Shown piece after piece: positions 9,270 to 18,563 of a stretch of DNA of 64,000 nt (its first letter is position 1; each line of letters begins with the position of its first letter). Made by a program: the position numbers and the translations under genes. The DNA comes from Streptococcus oralis (GTDB lineage: Bacteria > Bacillota > Bacilli > Lactobacillales > Streptococcaceae). The stretch is taken from assembly GCF_019929345.1 (NCBI RefSeq), contig NZ_JAHZPJ010000013.1, forward strand, positions 1-64,000, written 5' to 3'. Under the pieces are notes generated by a model. The model was given only the letters and a program-made list of their open reading frames with translations, was not told the DNA's origin and ran no database searches.

Positions 9270-9510
9270 GAGGAAAATAAAAAATTTTTTAAATTTTTTT
9301 CGAGCATATATAAAGTTGATGTGGACTTGCTTGATAACGGCATCTCCTTGGCTTAATTGAAGAATTTATTAAACAAGATTTTCATTTCTTAAAAAGCTGG
9401 CTGTCCCTTGGTAAATAGGTATTAAACAGAAAGATAGGCTTGTCTTCCAGATAATACAACGGGTGGTAAATAGTAAGAAATAGACAAAAACAGAGTTAAG
9501 AGAGAACAAT
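9270..9510. other. Non-coding AT-rich spacer
   Basis: Between the cof promoter and the next terminator I see only an A/T homopolymer block (9277-9300) and no plausible gene, RNA or repeat. Confidence 0.5.
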
Positions 9511-9533
9511 AAAAAGAGGTCACCCCTCTTTTT
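9511..9533 (-). terminator. Terminator after the YhfC-like gene
   Basis: AAAAAGAGG (9511-9519) pairs with CCTCTTTTT (9525-9533). The minus-strand stem overlaps the stop codon and ends in a T-run. Confidence 0.75.
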
Positions 9534-10284
9534 ATGATTTTTTCCAAAATGTAGATTTGGTTAGCCAGATAAAGACTAAAAGTTCTACGAGAAGAATAAA
9601 CTCAACTAGAAGCGGATTTGCAATCCCTCCCACTTGAGATAAGGCTGGAGCCAAGTCAAACAAGGCATGCAAACCATAGGCAGCAAGGAGGTAGATCCAT
9701 TTCTTTTGACGGACACTTTGATAGACCCAGATGGAAAGACCGATTTGTAGAACCAGAGCAAGCACACGTTCAACTCCTAGTAAATAAACCTGCCATACAG
9801 AAAGAGACTGAACCGTTTCGAGTGTAGACTTTGGAAGGAGATTGGCTACATCAGTATTTGAAGACTGGATGAGTGAAAAGAGAATCAAAAGACTGATCAA
9901 GCTTCCCATTCCGAGATAGAGCATCTCCAAGCCCCCATGTCCCAAGCCATAAGCCAAAGCATCCCTATCTTCTAGACTTCTCTTTTTCTCCAACCATTTA
10001 AAAAAGACAAGGCGAGCAGTTTCCTCAAAGAGGGCTGCCATGGCAATCGCGTAAAGAACGTATAGGAAGGGTTGCTCATTCATGAGCGGAATGGTTCCAT
10101 CTTTTTGCGGATGGAGTACCAGAAGATGAACAATCTTCTCTAACACTTGAGAAGAAACAAAAAATGCGATTGCCCCCAAGCCCATCACTGCAAGAGAGAT
10201 CTGAAACCGTTTTTTGGCATACCAAGTTCCACTTACTAGAATGAGAACCAAAGCGATCATGGTGAGGATAATATGTACTGTCAT
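9532..10284 (-). CDS. YhfC-family multi-span membrane protein (putative intramembrane peptidase)
   Basis: Membrane protein of 250 residues with about seven hydrophobic segments. Segments with conserved polar residues read EETAR (residues 87-91) and GHGGLE (115-120), the glutamate/histidine pattern of YhfC/PrsW-like glutamic or metallo intramembrane peptidases. No substrate is known. Ribosome binding site TAGGAGAAAAA. It begins 8 bases after the acetolactate decarboxylase gene, so the two are co-transcribed, with no obvious functional link. Confidence 0.75.
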   Translation of the reverse strand: MTVHIILTMIALVLILVSGTWYAKKRFQISLAVMGLGAIAFFVSSQVLEKIVHLLVLHPQKDGTIPLMNEQPFLYVLYAIAMAALFEETARLVFFKWLEKKRSLEDRDALAYGLGHGGLEMLYLGMGSLISLLILFSLIQSSNTDVANLLPKSTLETVQSLSVWQVYLLGVERVLALVLQIGLSIWVYQSVRQKKWIYLLAAYGLHALFDLAPALSQVGGIANPLLVEFILLVELLVFIWLTKSTFWKKS

Positions 10285-10292
10285 TTTTTCTC

Positions 10293-11024
10293 CTATTCTG
10301 ACTTATCAATATCTTTCTTCATCTCGTCAACGTTAAATTTGGCAAATAAATACTGGCGATCTTGGACTGGAAAACGTTGGTCCAACTGGTCGACTGCCCC
10401 AACCTCGATCATTCCTTCTTTGATAACAAAGTCCATCACATGCCCACCAAAGGTCAAATCATCTGAGATAAAATGCAAATGGTAGCCTGCAACACTCACT
10501 CCATGGAAAATCTCCGGTGTCCAAAATCCAACAATGGTTCCTGATATATTCTCACGGCTATATTCAGGTTGGTGAGTCGCCACATCAGCAAACTTGGTAT
10601 CAGGTGTGGATTTGGGAATCATCCGTACATGCATTTGTGAAAATTCGCCATGAATCTTAATGGAACGAAAGAGATTCTCCCCATCATAGTAGGACTCAAT
10701 TCGCTTTTCCAATTCCTTATCTGTCATCTCAAAACGCTGACGGAAAATCACTTCTGCCTGATGGGGAACCACTGCCGCATAAGGGATAAGGGCATCGGGT
10801 GCGACTTCTACAATTTCAGGTTGCTCCCCTGAACCTTTGGCTTGATAAGCCTTGCCATCAAGGACAATCAACTCCCCATCAATCGAATCAAGGGTTCCCA
10901 AGCCGAGGTCACCATGTTCTAGCAATTCTCCCACTGTCATGGTTCCACCATAGAGACCTGCCATTAGGGCACCTAGAGTATTGTATTGAAATAATTTAAC
11001 CGGTTCCTGCACTTTTCTATCCAT
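10293..11024 (-). CDS. budA: Alpha-acetolactate decarboxylase
   Basis: Converts 2-acetolactate to acetoin, draining pyruvate-derived acid and balancing branched-chain amino-acid synthesis. The 243-residue length fits the family. Conserved blocks are visible: GTLDSIDGELIVLDG near residues 37-51, GTIVGFWTPE, and the metal-binding GYHLHFI followed by GGHVMDF. It is also called alsD. It is divergent from a MocR-type regulator and followed by the YhfC-like gene. Confidence 0.93.
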   Translation of the reverse strand: MDRKVQEPVKLFQYNTLGALMAGLYGGTMTVGELLEHGDLGLGTLDSIDGELIVLDGKAYQAKGSGEQPEIVEVAPDALIPYAAVVPHQAEVIFRQRFEMTDKELEKRIESYYDGENLFRSIKIHGEFSQMHVRMIPKSTPDTKFADVATHQPEYSRENISGTIVGFWTPEIFHGVSVAGYHLHFISDDLTFGGHVMDFVIKEGMIEVGAVDQLDQRFPVQDRQYLFAKFNVDEMKKDIDKSE

Positions 11025-11066
11025 TCTCTTTCTTATCTTCTTTTCAATGAATCATCATACTTTCTA

Positions 11067-11095
11067 AGTATACCACATTTGCTCCTAGTTGTGAA
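11067..11095 (-). promoter_or_regulatory. Promoter of budA
   Basis: TTCACA (11095-11090), a 17-base spacer and TATACT (11072-11067), with an extended TGG ahead of the -10, on the minus strand. Confidence 0.7.
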
Positions 11096-11115
11096 AGGAA
11101 GAAATGCTTTTCCCA

Positions 11116-11144
11116 TTGCAAAGGAGTCAAAAAAAAGGTACAAT
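11116..11144 (+). promoter_or_regulatory. Promoter of the MocR-type gene
   Basis: TTGCAA (11116-11121), a 17-base spacer and TACAAT (11139-11144). It is back-to-back with the budA promoter; the start regions are about 80 bases apart. Confidence 0.75.
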
Positions 11145-11169
11145 GTAACAAAATCAACGGAGGTCTGGA

Positions 11170-12441
11170 ATGAAGAAAGAAAGTAAATACCAAGCAGTCG
11201 TTTCCTTTCTAAAAAAGGGGATTGAATCAGGAAAATTCCCAACAGGTAGCCGGCTACCCTCCATCCGTCAACTGAGCCAAGACTTCCACTGTAGCAAGGA
11301 CACTATCCAACGAGCCCTGCTGGAATTACGCCATGAACAATACCTCTATGCCAAACCCCAAAGTGGCTACTATGTTCTGGAACAAGGACAACACCAAGAC
11401 TTGGAAATCGAAGTCACTGACGAACATGCCAGTGCTTATGACGACTTCAGACTCTGCGTCAACGAAACCCTGATAGGCCGAGAAAACTACCTCTTCAACT
11501 ACTATGACAACCAAGAAGGCCTTGAGGAACTCAGACAATCTGTCCATCAACTCCTCTTTGACCAGGCTCTCTACTGCAAACCCGACCAACTGGTTCTAAC
11601 TTCTGGCACCCAACAAGCTCTCTTTATCCTTTCTCAGATTGACTTTCCGAGCCAGGGAGCTGACATTTTGGTCGAACAGCCGACCTATCACCGGATGAAC
11701 CGCCTCTTGGTCGCTCAGGGATTGGCCTACCAGACCATTGAACGCCGTATTGATGGCATTGACCTTGAAGAACTGGAAAAACAATTCAAATCTGGGAAAA
11801 TCAAGTTTTTCTATACCATTCCTCGCTTCCACTATCCCCTAGGTCATTCCTATTCTGATCAGGAAAAAAGGGCTATTCTGGATCTAGCAAACCAGTATGG
11901 TGTTTATATCGTAGAGGATGACTATCTAGGGGACCTAGATCCTAGAAAGGGCCAAACCTTCCACTATCTGGATACTGAGGATCGGGTTATTTATATCAAG
12001 TCCTTCTCAACCAGTCTCTTTCCAGCCCTTCGTATTACCGCTCTCATTCTCCCAAATGCCCTAAAAGATGCCTTTGTTTCCTACAAAAATATCCTGGACT
12101 ATGACAGCAATCTCATCATGCAAAAGGCCCTCTCTCTTTACATCGATAGTCAGTTATTTGAAAAAAATCGACTGGCTCGACTGACCCTTCAAGAGAACTA
12201 TCAGGCTCGGATAAAGAAAGTGCTTGAAGAAAACACCTGTCCCTTGCCCCACTATCCTCTACACGATGGCCTTCTGCTTGATTTGAGAAACTATCCTAAA
12301 ATTGCCAGTTTGAAACACAGCTCACTCAAACTAGACTTTTTTGAGAAGGCTTATTTGGACGCCTGCCCTTATCAGTTTGCCAAAGTCACTCTTGAGAATC
12401 TAGAAGAGCTATTAGAATACATAAAAGCAGAATTGGATTAA
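11170..12441 (+). CDS. MocR-family regulator (GntR DNA-binding domain plus aminotransferase-like domain)
   Basis: Transcription factor of 423 residues. An N-terminal winged helix (TGSRLPSIRQLSQDFHCSKD, about residues 22-41) is followed by a fold-type I PLP domain. The PLP lysine region is YIKSFSTSLFPALR, and SGTQQALFIL marks the cofactor phosphate site. These proteins sense PLP-linked amino compounds rather than transaminate. Ribosome binding site CGGAGG. It lies divergent from budA; whether it controls that gene is inference. Confidence 0.9.
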   Translation: MKKESKYQAVVSFLKKGIESGKFPTGSRLPSIRQLSQDFHCSKDTIQRALLELRHEQYLYAKPQSGYYVLEQGQHQDLEIEVTDEHASAYDDFRLCVNETLIGRENYLFNYYDNQEGLEELRQSVHQLLFDQALYCKPDQLVLTSGTQQALFILSQIDFPSQGADILVEQPTYHRMNRLLVAQGLAYQTIERRIDGIDLEELEKQFKSGKIKFFYTIPRFHYPLGHSYSDQEKRAILDLANQYGVYIVEDDYLGDLDPRKGQTFHYLDTEDRVIYIKSFSTSLFPALRITALILPNALKDAFVSYKNILDYDSNLIMQKALSLYIDSQLFEKNRLARLTLQENYQARIKKVLEENTCPLPHYPLHDGLLLDLRNYPKIASLKHSSLKLDFFEKAYLDACPYQFAKVTLENLEELLEYIKAELD

Positions 12442-12463
12442 AGTCCAACTCTGCTTTTTCTTA
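12424..12463. terminator. Bidirectional terminator between the MocR-type and binding-protein genes
   Basis: An AAAGCAGA..TTGGA arm and its complement form a stem of about 14 pairs with one mismatch around 12424-12457. T-rich on the plus side and A-rich on the other, it can serve both convergent genes. Both stop codons lie in or beside it. Confidence 0.8.
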
Positions 12464-13276
12464 TTGTTCAACTTCTGTTAGTTTCGCTGCCTTTTCAAGA
12501 TAAGTTTGATAGGTTCCGTCATCTTTCAGTTTTTGGATAACCTTATCGACTACCGCTTTCAAGTCTGATTGATCCTTCTTGATAGCAACGGCATTGGTTT
12601 CACCATCTTTCATTGTCAAAGTAGCTGTCGCAACGACAAGGTCTGCGTTTTTACCTGCGTAACTAAGAGCAACTGGTTCATCCATATGAACAGCATCCAC
12701 TTTTCCAGCCTGCAATTCATTGACGGCTTCCCCCATATTGGTCAAGGATGTCAACTGCGCATTTGGCAATTGTTCCTTTACCATGGTTTCTGGCACAGTT
12801 CCCTTTTGAGCTGCGATATTGGCACTTGCAAGGCTTGAAAGATCCTTGTATTTGTCTAAATCGGCTTTTCTAACCAAGAAGCTCATTTTGTTTTCATAGT
12901 AAGGGATTGAAAAGTCAAAGACTTCCTTTCTCTCATCTGTAGCACTAATACCTGCAATGGCCAAGTCAGCCTTTCCAGTCTGAAGACTGGTCAAGACATT
13001 GTCAAAACTCATGCTAGAGATTTCAAGTTTAACCCCGAGCTCATCTGCAATTGCTTGAGCCATATCAATATCTGCACCAACCACTTGGTTTTTACCATCT
13101 ACCAAGGCTTGGAATTCAAACGGTGCATAGTCTGGACTGGTCGCAACGACTAGCTTTCCTTTTTGTTTGATAGCCTCCACAGCAGACTGGAAACTATCCG
13201 TTCCTGACTGGCAAGCTACTAAAATCATGCTGGCAAGCATACTACACACAACTAATATCCATTTCTTAAATTTCAT
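12461..13276 (-). CDS. Amino-acid ABC transporter substrate-binding lipoprotein (orphan)
   Basis: Extracellular solute receptor of 271 residues. The signal peptide ends in the lipobox LVAC with the lipidated cysteine at residue 22. The mature part is an SBP family 3 fold: GKLVVATSPDYAPFEF, then GADIDMAQAIADELG, then DLAIAGISATDERK. No permease or ATPase gene is adjacent, so its membrane partners lie elsewhere. It has a near-consensus promoter of its own. Amino-acid specificity is unknown. Confidence 0.9.
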   Translation of the reverse strand: MKFKKWILVVCSMLASMILVACQSGTDSFQSAVEAIKQKGKLVVATSPDYAPFEFQALVDGKNQVVGADIDMAQAIADELGVKLEISSMSFDNVLTSLQTGKADLAIAGISATDERKEVFDFSIPYYENKMSFLVRKADLDKYKDLSSLASANIAAQKGTVPETMVKEQLPNAQLTSLTNMGEAVNELQAGKVDAVHMDEPVALSYAGKNADLVVATATLTMKDGETNAVAIKKDQSDLKAVVDKVIQKLKDDGTYQTYLEKAAKLTEVEQ

Positions 13277-13307
13277 AAATAAACGACCTTTCTGTTAATT
13301 CTGAATA

Positions 13308-13336
13308 ATTATAACTCTTTTAAAAATAGTTGTCAA
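13308..13336 (-). promoter_or_regulatory. Consensus promoter of the binding-protein gene
   Basis: Perfect TTGACA (13336-13331) and TATAAT (13313-13308) with a 17-base spacer on the minus strand, about 32 bases before the start codon. Confidence 0.85.
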
Positions 13337-13373
13337 CCCTTTTAGAGATTTTGATTGTAAAACAATTCTTTTC

Positions 13374-13408
13374 ATAAAAAAGAAGACTGATTTATTTTAA
13401 TCAGCCTT
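13374..13408 (-). terminator. Terminator of the pst-phoU operon
   Basis: CTGATT (13387-13392) pairs with AATCAG (13399-13404). The minus strand then continues into TCTTCTTTTTT. It lies 26 bases past the phoU stop. Confidence 0.75.
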
Positions 13409-13433
13409 TTCTTCTGTATATTTAAACCGTTTC

Positions 13434-14090
13434 TTATAGTTCGACAATCTTACCTGTTTCAAAGTAAACAACCCATTCACAGATATTTTTTGCGTAGTCT
13501 CCGATACGTTCCAAGAAAGAAATGACCTGGAAGTAATCACGGCCTGTAACGATAGCTTCAGGATTTTTCCTAATTTCTTCTGTAGCCAAATCACGGATGC
13601 TATCAAAGTAATGGTTGATTTTTTCATCCATAGCCGCTACTTCGTAGGCTTGATCCACAGAACCGTTGAGATAGAGATCTAGAGCTGCTTCGACGAAGTT
13701 TTTCACATCGCGCCCCATCTTTTTGATTTCTTCTTCAACGGCAGGGATACGTTGCTCCCCTTTCATACGAATAGTCGCTTTTGCAATTGACACCGCATGA
13801 TCTCCCATGCGTTCCAAGTCTGATACCGCCTTGAGAACGGTCAAGACAGTACGAAGGTCTTGCGAAACAGGTTGTTGGAGGGCAATCATTTCGAATGATT
13901 TCTTTTCCAACTTCACTTCGTATTCATTTATCTCTGCATCTTCCTCAATAACTTCTTTTGCCAAATCACGGTCATGCGTGACAAAGGCACGTACTGTACG
14001 ATTGATCTGTGAGAGCACTTCTTGTCCCATGGCGTAGAACTGGTTGTGCAATTTCTCCAAATCTTCTTCAAATTGTGATCGTAACATCAT
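13434..14090 (-). CDS. phoU: Phosphate-specific transport regulator PhoU
   Basis: Cytoplasmic all-helical negative regulator of Pst transport and phosphate signalling, 218 residues. Two PhoU repeats are visible, each with the ERMGDHAVSIAK / ERIGDYAKNICE type metal-binding motif (second half of each repeat). It is the last gene of pstSCAB1B2-phoU, 8 bases after the second pstB. In pneumococcus the corresponding copy is the one associated with the second Pst system. Confidence 0.95.
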   Translation of the reverse strand: MMLRSQFEEDLEKLHNQFYAMGQEVLSQINRTVRAFVTHDRDLAKEVIEEDAEINEYEVKLEKKSFEMIALQQPVSQDLRTVLTVLKAVSDLERMGDHAVSIAKATIRMKGEQRIPAVEEEIKKMGRDVKNFVEAALDLYLNGSVDQAYEVAAMDEKINHYFDSIRDLATEEIRKNPEAIVTGRDYFQVISFLERIGDYAKNICEWVVYFETGKIVEL

Positions 14091-14098
14091 TCAACTCC

Positions 14099-14857
14099 TT
14101 ATCCAAATTTTCCTGTAATATAATCTTCTGTTTCCTTGTTTTGTGGGTCTAGGAACATCTTCTTCGTATCGTTAAACTCGATCAAATCCCCATCTAGGAA
14201 AAATCCTGTTTTATCAGAGATACGTGAGGCCTGTTGCATCGAACGCGTTACCAAGAGCATGGTGTACTTATCTTTCAGACCATACAAGGTTTCTTCAATC
14301 TTACCTGCAGAAATAGGATCCAAAGCTGAAGTTGGTTCATCTAAGAGGATAATTTTCGGACTGGTTGCTAAGACACGAGCAACACAAACACGTTGTTGTT
14401 GTCCACCTGAGAGACCAATGGCCGAATCATGCAAACGATCCTTTACTTCATCCCAGATAGAAGCACGTTGCAAGGCCTTTTCGACCGCTTCATCAAGGAC
14501 TTGCTTGTCCTTAACCCCATTGATACGTAGCCCATAGACAACATTTTCGTAGATAGACATAGGGAAGGGATTAGGCTGTTGAAAGACCATCCCGATTTCC
14601 TTACGCAATTCAACCGTATCGGTGCGGGGACTGTAGATATTGTGACCATTATAGACTACTGATCCAGTTGTAGTCACCTCAGGATTTAAATCGCCCATGC
14701 GGTTGATAGCTTTGAGCAGGGTAGACTTTCCTGATCCAGAAGGACCAATCAAGGCCGTTATTTCCTTAGGTTGGAAAGAAAGGGAAATACTATTCAAGGC
14801 CTTCTTTTTATTGTAATAAACGGACAGGTCTGACACCTGTAAAATCGCTTCTGACAT
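14099..14857 (-). CDS. pstB: Phosphate ABC transporter ATP-binding protein PstB (copy 2, Arg in H-loop)
   Basis: ATPase of the phosphate importer, 252 residues. Walker A is GPSGSGKST (about 38-46), the signature LSGGQQQR (149-156), Walker B IILLDEP (169-175). The switch region reads VTRSMQQ with Arg205 where the family has His; the codon at 14245-14243 is CGT, one base from CAT. The neighbouring paralogue keeps the His. The pair may work as an asymmetric heterodimer, or this copy may be weakened. Confidence 0.93.
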   Translation of the reverse strand: MSEAILQVSDLSVYYNKKKALNSISLSFQPKEITALIGPSGSGKSTLLKAINRMGDLNPEVTTTGSVVYNGHNIYSPRTDTVELRKEIGMVFQQPNPFPMSIYENVVYGLRINGVKDKQVLDEAVEKALQRASIWDEVKDRLHDSAIGLSGGQQQRVCVARVLATSPKIILLDEPTSALDPISAGKIEETLYGLKDKYTMLLVTRSMQQASRISDKTGFFLDGDLIEFNDTKKMFLDPQNKETEDYITGKFG

Positions 14858-14869
14858 ACCGTTTCCTTT

Positions 14870-15673
14870 CTAACCAAAGTGTCCCGTTACATAGTCATTG
14901 GTTGACTGTAACTTAGCATTTTGGAAAATATTGGATGTCTTATCATACTCAATCAAATCACCCAAGTAGAAAAATCCTGTGTAGTCACTTGCACGCGCAG
15001 CCTGCTGCATACTGTGGGTAACGATGATGATGGTAAAATCCTTCTTCAATTCCAGCATGGTTTCTTCCAGCTGGGCTGTCGCAATCGGATCCAAGGCTGA
15101 AGCAGGCTCATCCATCAAGAGGATATCTGGCTTGACAGAGATGGCACGAGCGATACAGAGACGTTGTTGCTGACCACCAGAAAGCATCAAGGCTGATTTA
15201 TGGAGGTCATCTTTGACCTGATCCCATAGGGCAGCCTGTCTTAGAGAGGTTTCTACAATTTCATCAAGTACTTTCTTGTCCTTAACACCTGCACGTTCAT
15301 GAGCAAAAGTGATGTTGCGATAGATAGACTTGGCAAATGGATTTGGACGTTGAAAGACCATTCCGATATGCTTGCGCATCTCATAGACATTAATTTCTGG
15401 ACGATTGACGTCAATCCCTCGGTAGAGGATTTGACCTGTGACCTTGGCAATATCAATGGTATCATTCATCCGATTGAGACTGCGAAGATAAGTAGATTTC
15501 CCAGATCCAGAAGGACCAATCAAGGCTGTAATTTTATTTTTTTCAAATTGCATATCGATGCCCTTGATGGATTCATTTTTACCATAGTAAACATGTAAAT
15601 CCTTGGTAGAGAGGGCCACTTTTTCTTCAGGGAAGGTGATGATATGCTTTTCATCCCAGTTATATTTTGACAT
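14870..15673 (-). CDS. pstB: Phosphate ABC transporter ATP-binding protein PstB (copy 1)
   Basis: ATPase of the phosphate importer, 267 residues, with an N-terminal extension of about 15 residues relative to copy 2. Walker [10 protein letters not shown] (53-61), signature LSGGQQQR, Walker B ILLMDEP, and the intact H-loop VTHSMQQ with His220. The two pstB genes lie in tandem 12 bases apart, the usual arrangement for this operon in streptococci. Confidence 0.95.
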   Translation of the reverse strand: MSKYNWDEKHIITFPEEKVALSTKDLHVYYGKNESIKGIDMQFEKNKITALIGPSGSGKSTYLRSLNRMNDTIDIAKVTGQILYRGIDVNRPEINVYEMRKHIGMVFQRPNPFAKSIYRNITFAHERAGVKDKKVLDEIVETSLRQAALWDQVKDDLHKSALMLSGGQQQRLCIARAISVKPDILLMDEPASALDPIATAQLEETMLELKKDFTIIIVTHSMQQAARASDYTGFFYLGDLIEYDKTSNIFQNAKLQSTNDYVTGHFG

Positions 15674-15683
15674 GGCTTCTCCT

Positions 15684-16568
15684 TTAGGCAGCGGTTAATT
15701 TCTTGTGTAAATAGCTTCCGAGTTTGCGTGCTCCAAAGTTAAAAATCAAGATAAAGATGAGGAGCACGGCAGCAGAACCAGCTGATACGATGGTAGCATC
15801 AGGAATGGTTCCTTCGCTATTGACCTTCCAGATGTGGACAGCCAAGGTTTCTGCTTGACGGAAGATTGAGATAGGACTGGTAACACTGAGGATATTCCAG
15901 TTAGACCAGTCAAGTGCTGGAGCGGATTGTCCTGCCGTATAGATAAGAGCGGCGGCCTCACCAAAGATACGGCCAGATGCCAAGACAACACCCGTTACGA
16001 TACCTGGAAGAGCTTCTGGAATGACGACATGGACCACAGTCTCCCAACGAGAAATTCCAAGGGCCAGACCAGCCTCACGTTGCGTATGGTGAACGTGTTT
16101 TAAACTGTCCTCAACATTTCGAGTCATCTGAGGGAGGTTAAAGACCGTCAAGGCCAAGGCGCCTGAAATGATTGAAAATCCATACTCAAACTGGACTACA
16201 AAGATCAAGTAACCAAAGAGACCCACAACAACTGATGGTAGAGAAGACAAAATCTCAATACAGGTACGAATAAAATTGGTCACAGGTCCTTTTTTGGCAT
16301 ACTCAGCGAGGAATACGCCAGCCCCCATAGATAGCGGAACAGAAATAATCAAGGTAATGACCAAAAGGAAGAAGGAATTGTAGAGCTGAATCCCGATACC
16401 CCCACCTGCTTGATAAGAGGAGGATTTCCCAGTCAAGAAAGACCAAGAGATATGAGGTAACCCTCTCACCAAGATATAGAGAATCAAAGATGCCAAAATG
16501 GTCACGATGATACCCGCGATGGTATAGAGGACAGCTGTTGCAAGTTTATCTAATTTCTTAGCGTGCAT
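15684..16568 (-). CDS. pstA: Phosphate ABC transporter permease PstA
   Basis: Membrane channel subunit, 294 residues, with about six hydrophobic segments. The EAA loop is visible as AGLALGISRWETVVHVVIPEALPG. It forms the phosphate channel with PstC. The start overlaps the pstC end by 11 bases, so the genes are translationally coupled. Confidence 0.95.
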   Translation of the reverse strand: MHAKKLDKLATAVLYTIAGIIVTILASLILYILVRGLPHISWSFLTGKSSSYQAGGGIGIQLYNSFFLLVITLIISVPLSMGAGVFLAEYAKKGPVTNFIRTCIEILSSLPSVVVGLFGYLIFVVQFEYGFSIISGALALTVFNLPQMTRNVEDSLKHVHHTQREAGLALGISRWETVVHVVIPEALPGIVTGVVLASGRIFGEAAALIYTAGQSAPALDWSNWNILSVTSPISIFRQAETLAVHIWKVNSEGTIPDATIVSAGSAAVLLIFILIFNFGARKLGSYLHKKLTAA

Positions 16569-17475
16569 AGTTTTTCTTTCCTCTTTCTTTCGTAATCAAT
16601 TTAATCACACTGTTAAAGGCCAAACTCATCAAGAGCAAGACTAGGGCCAGTGACCAGAGAACGTTATTATCAACCGTTCCCATGACGGTATTTCCGATAC
16701 CCATAGTCAGTACAGATGTCAATGTCGCAGCTGGTGTTGTTAGCGAGGTTGGGATAACTGCTGAGTTTCCGACAACCATCTGAATAGCAAGGGCTTCACC
16801 GAAGGCACGCGCCATCCCAAAGACCACTGCAGTGAAAATACCTGAACGTGCTGCTTTCAAGGTCACACGCCAGATGGTTTGCCAACGAGTGGCTCCCATA
16901 GCTAAACTAGCTTCACGGTAATGACGAGGAACAGCACGCAAGCTGTCTGTTGTCATAAAAGTTACAGTTGGTAGGATCATGACAAAAAGAACGAAAATAC
17001 CTGACAAGATCCCAAAACCAGTTCCACCAAAGACGCTACGAACAAAAGGCACCACAACTTGCAAACCGATAAATCCATAGACGACTGAAGGAATACCGAC
17101 GAGAAGTTCAATGGCTGGCTGCAAAATCTTTGCCCCCTTTGGTGATACTTCTGTCATAAAGACTGCAGCACCGATAGCAAAGGGAGTTGCGATGAGGGCT
17201 GATAAAATCGTCACAATAAAGGAACCCAAAATCATTGGAAGGGCACCAAATTGTTTCCCTGAAGGATTCCAAGTTTGTCCAAAGAGGAAATCAAAGATGT
17301 TGACCCCATTGACAAAGAAGGTAGATAAGCCTTTTTGGGCTACAAAAATCAAAATCATGGCCACAATGATAACAATCAAAGAAAGGCAGGTAAAGGTCAA
17401 ACCTTTACCAAACTTCTCAAGGCGAGAGTTCTTTGAAGGAGAGAGTAATTTTTTTGATAATTCTTCTTGATTCAT
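16558..17475 (-). CDS. pstC: Phosphate ABC transporter permease PstC
   Basis: Second membrane subunit of the phosphate importer, 305 residues. The EAA loop reads ASLAMGATRWQTIWRVTLKAA. The N-terminus is cytoplasmic and basic, followed by a long first membrane span. The ATG overlaps the pstS stop by one base (TAATG). Confidence 0.95.
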   Translation of the reverse strand: MNQEELSKKLLSPSKNSRLEKFGKGLTFTCLSLIVIIVAMILIFVAQKGLSTFFVNGVNIFDFLFGQTWNPSGKQFGALPMILGSFIVTILSALIATPFAIGAAVFMTEVSPKGAKILQPAIELLVGIPSVVYGFIGLQVVVPFVRSVFGGTGFGILSGIFVLFVMILPTVTFMTTDSLRAVPRHYREASLAMGATRWQTIWRVTLKAARSGIFTAVVFGMARAFGEALAIQMVVGNSAVIPTSLTTPAATLTSVLTMGIGNTVMGTVDNNVLWSLALVLLLMSLAFNSVIKLITKERGKKNYAR

Positions 17476-18353
17476 TATTGACCTCCTTCTACTGTTGTAA
17501 CGGTACCTGAAGCATCCTTTTGGACTTTCATTTCATTGATAGAGATATAGCCCATGCCCTTAACAATTCCATTTTGGGCTTCATCTGAGAGGACGAAATT
17601 CAGGAATTCAGCAGCCAACTCATTTGGCTGACCAAGTGTGTACATATGTTCATAAGACCACAAAGGCCAGTTGTTGGTCGTTACATTTTCAGATGTAGGT
17701 TCATATCCATTCAGTTTCATGCTTTTCACGGAGTCATCTACATAGGCAAAAGCCAGGTAAGAAATGGCTCCAGGCGTTTGGGATACAATCGACTTGACCA
17801 TCCCGTTAGAATCCTGTTCTTGGCTCTGCATTGCCGCTTGGCCATTCATAACCACCGTATCAAACGTCGCTCGTGAACCAGAACTTGCTGCTCGGTTGAT
17901 GATTGAAATGGCCAGATCTTTGCCCCCAACTTCTTTCCAGTTGGTCACTTCACCTGTAAAGATTTTGCGAAGTTGCTCGGTTGTGAGATTTTCAACATCC
18001 ACTTCCTTGTTTACAATCACTGCAAGACCAGCCACTGCAACCTTGTGGTCTACTAGAGCCGAAGCATCGATTCCTTCTTTTTCCTCTGCAAAGACGTCAG
18101 AGTTCCCGATGTCAACTGCTCCAGACTGGACTTGGGATAGTCCTGTACCCGATCCACCACCTTGAACATTGACTGTTTTTCCGATGTTTCTGGAACCAAA
18201 TTCATCTGCTGCCGCTTCGACAAGAGGCTGAAGAGCAGTTGAACCAACGGCTGTCATGGATTCTCCACGATCAATCCAGCTAGCACATCCTGCTAGAGAA
18301 CCTGCCATCAAAAGAGCTGCAAGAGACATGACAAGCTTTTTTCTTTTTTTCAC
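17475..18353 (-). CDS. pstS: Phosphate-binding lipoprotein PstS
   Basis: Extracellular phosphate receptor, 292 residues. The signal peptide ends at lipobox LAGC with Cys23. Phosphate-binding blocks are [23 protein letters not shown] and [12 protein letters not shown] chose a GTG start at 18353: AAGGAG lies 7 bases upstream and the encoded N-terminus MKKRKKL is a normal signal peptide. A longer frame from 18416 would add a charged stretch before the signal. First gene of the pst operon. Confidence 0.92.
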   Translation of the reverse strand: MKKRKKLVMSLAALLMAGSLAGCASWIDRGESMTAVGSTALQPLVEAAADEFGSRNIGKTVNVQGGGSGTGLSQVQSGAVDIGNSDVFAEEKEGIDASALVDHKVAVAGLAVIVNKEVDVENLTTEQLRKIFTGEVTNWKEVGGKDLAISIINRAASSGSRATFDTVVMNGQAAMQSQEQDSNGMVKSIVSQTPGAISYLAFAYVDDSVKSMKLNGYEPTSENVTTNNWPLWSYEHMYTLGQPNELAAEFLNFVLSDEAQNGIVKGMGYISINEMKVQKDASGTVTTVEGGQ

Positions 18354-18416
18354 TGTTATTCTCCTTGAACATAATGATAAATGTTCTGATTTCTTCCGTT
18401 TGTCCTGATCATCCAA

Positions 18417-18563
18417 TTATCATCAATGATTGTCCCGCTTTATTTTATCTAGACATTCTTCGGAGCGGGAAATTCCATCGTATAATATAAGTAATAATGA
18501 AAGACTATCAGAAAAAACTCATACTTCCACTATAACATAGAATAGGCTCTTTGACTAGCTTTT
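18417..18563 (-). promoter_or_regulatory. pstS upstream region
   Basis: Non-coding stretch after rsmF. AT-rich -10-like sequences occur around 18480-18490 (TATATTATAC on the minus strand). CCCGCT/AGCGGG arms at 18434-18439 and 18464-18469 could enclose a 24-base loop in the leader. I could not recognise a clear phosphate-regulator box. Confidence 0.35.

Noticed and set aside
14136..14537. Plus-strand 133-codon frame inside pstB
   Set aside because: Antisense shadow of conserved ATPase motifs.
18354..18416. Upstream extension of pstS
   Set aside because: It would put a charged stretch before a normal lipoprotein signal, and the GTG at 18353 has a good ribosome binding site.
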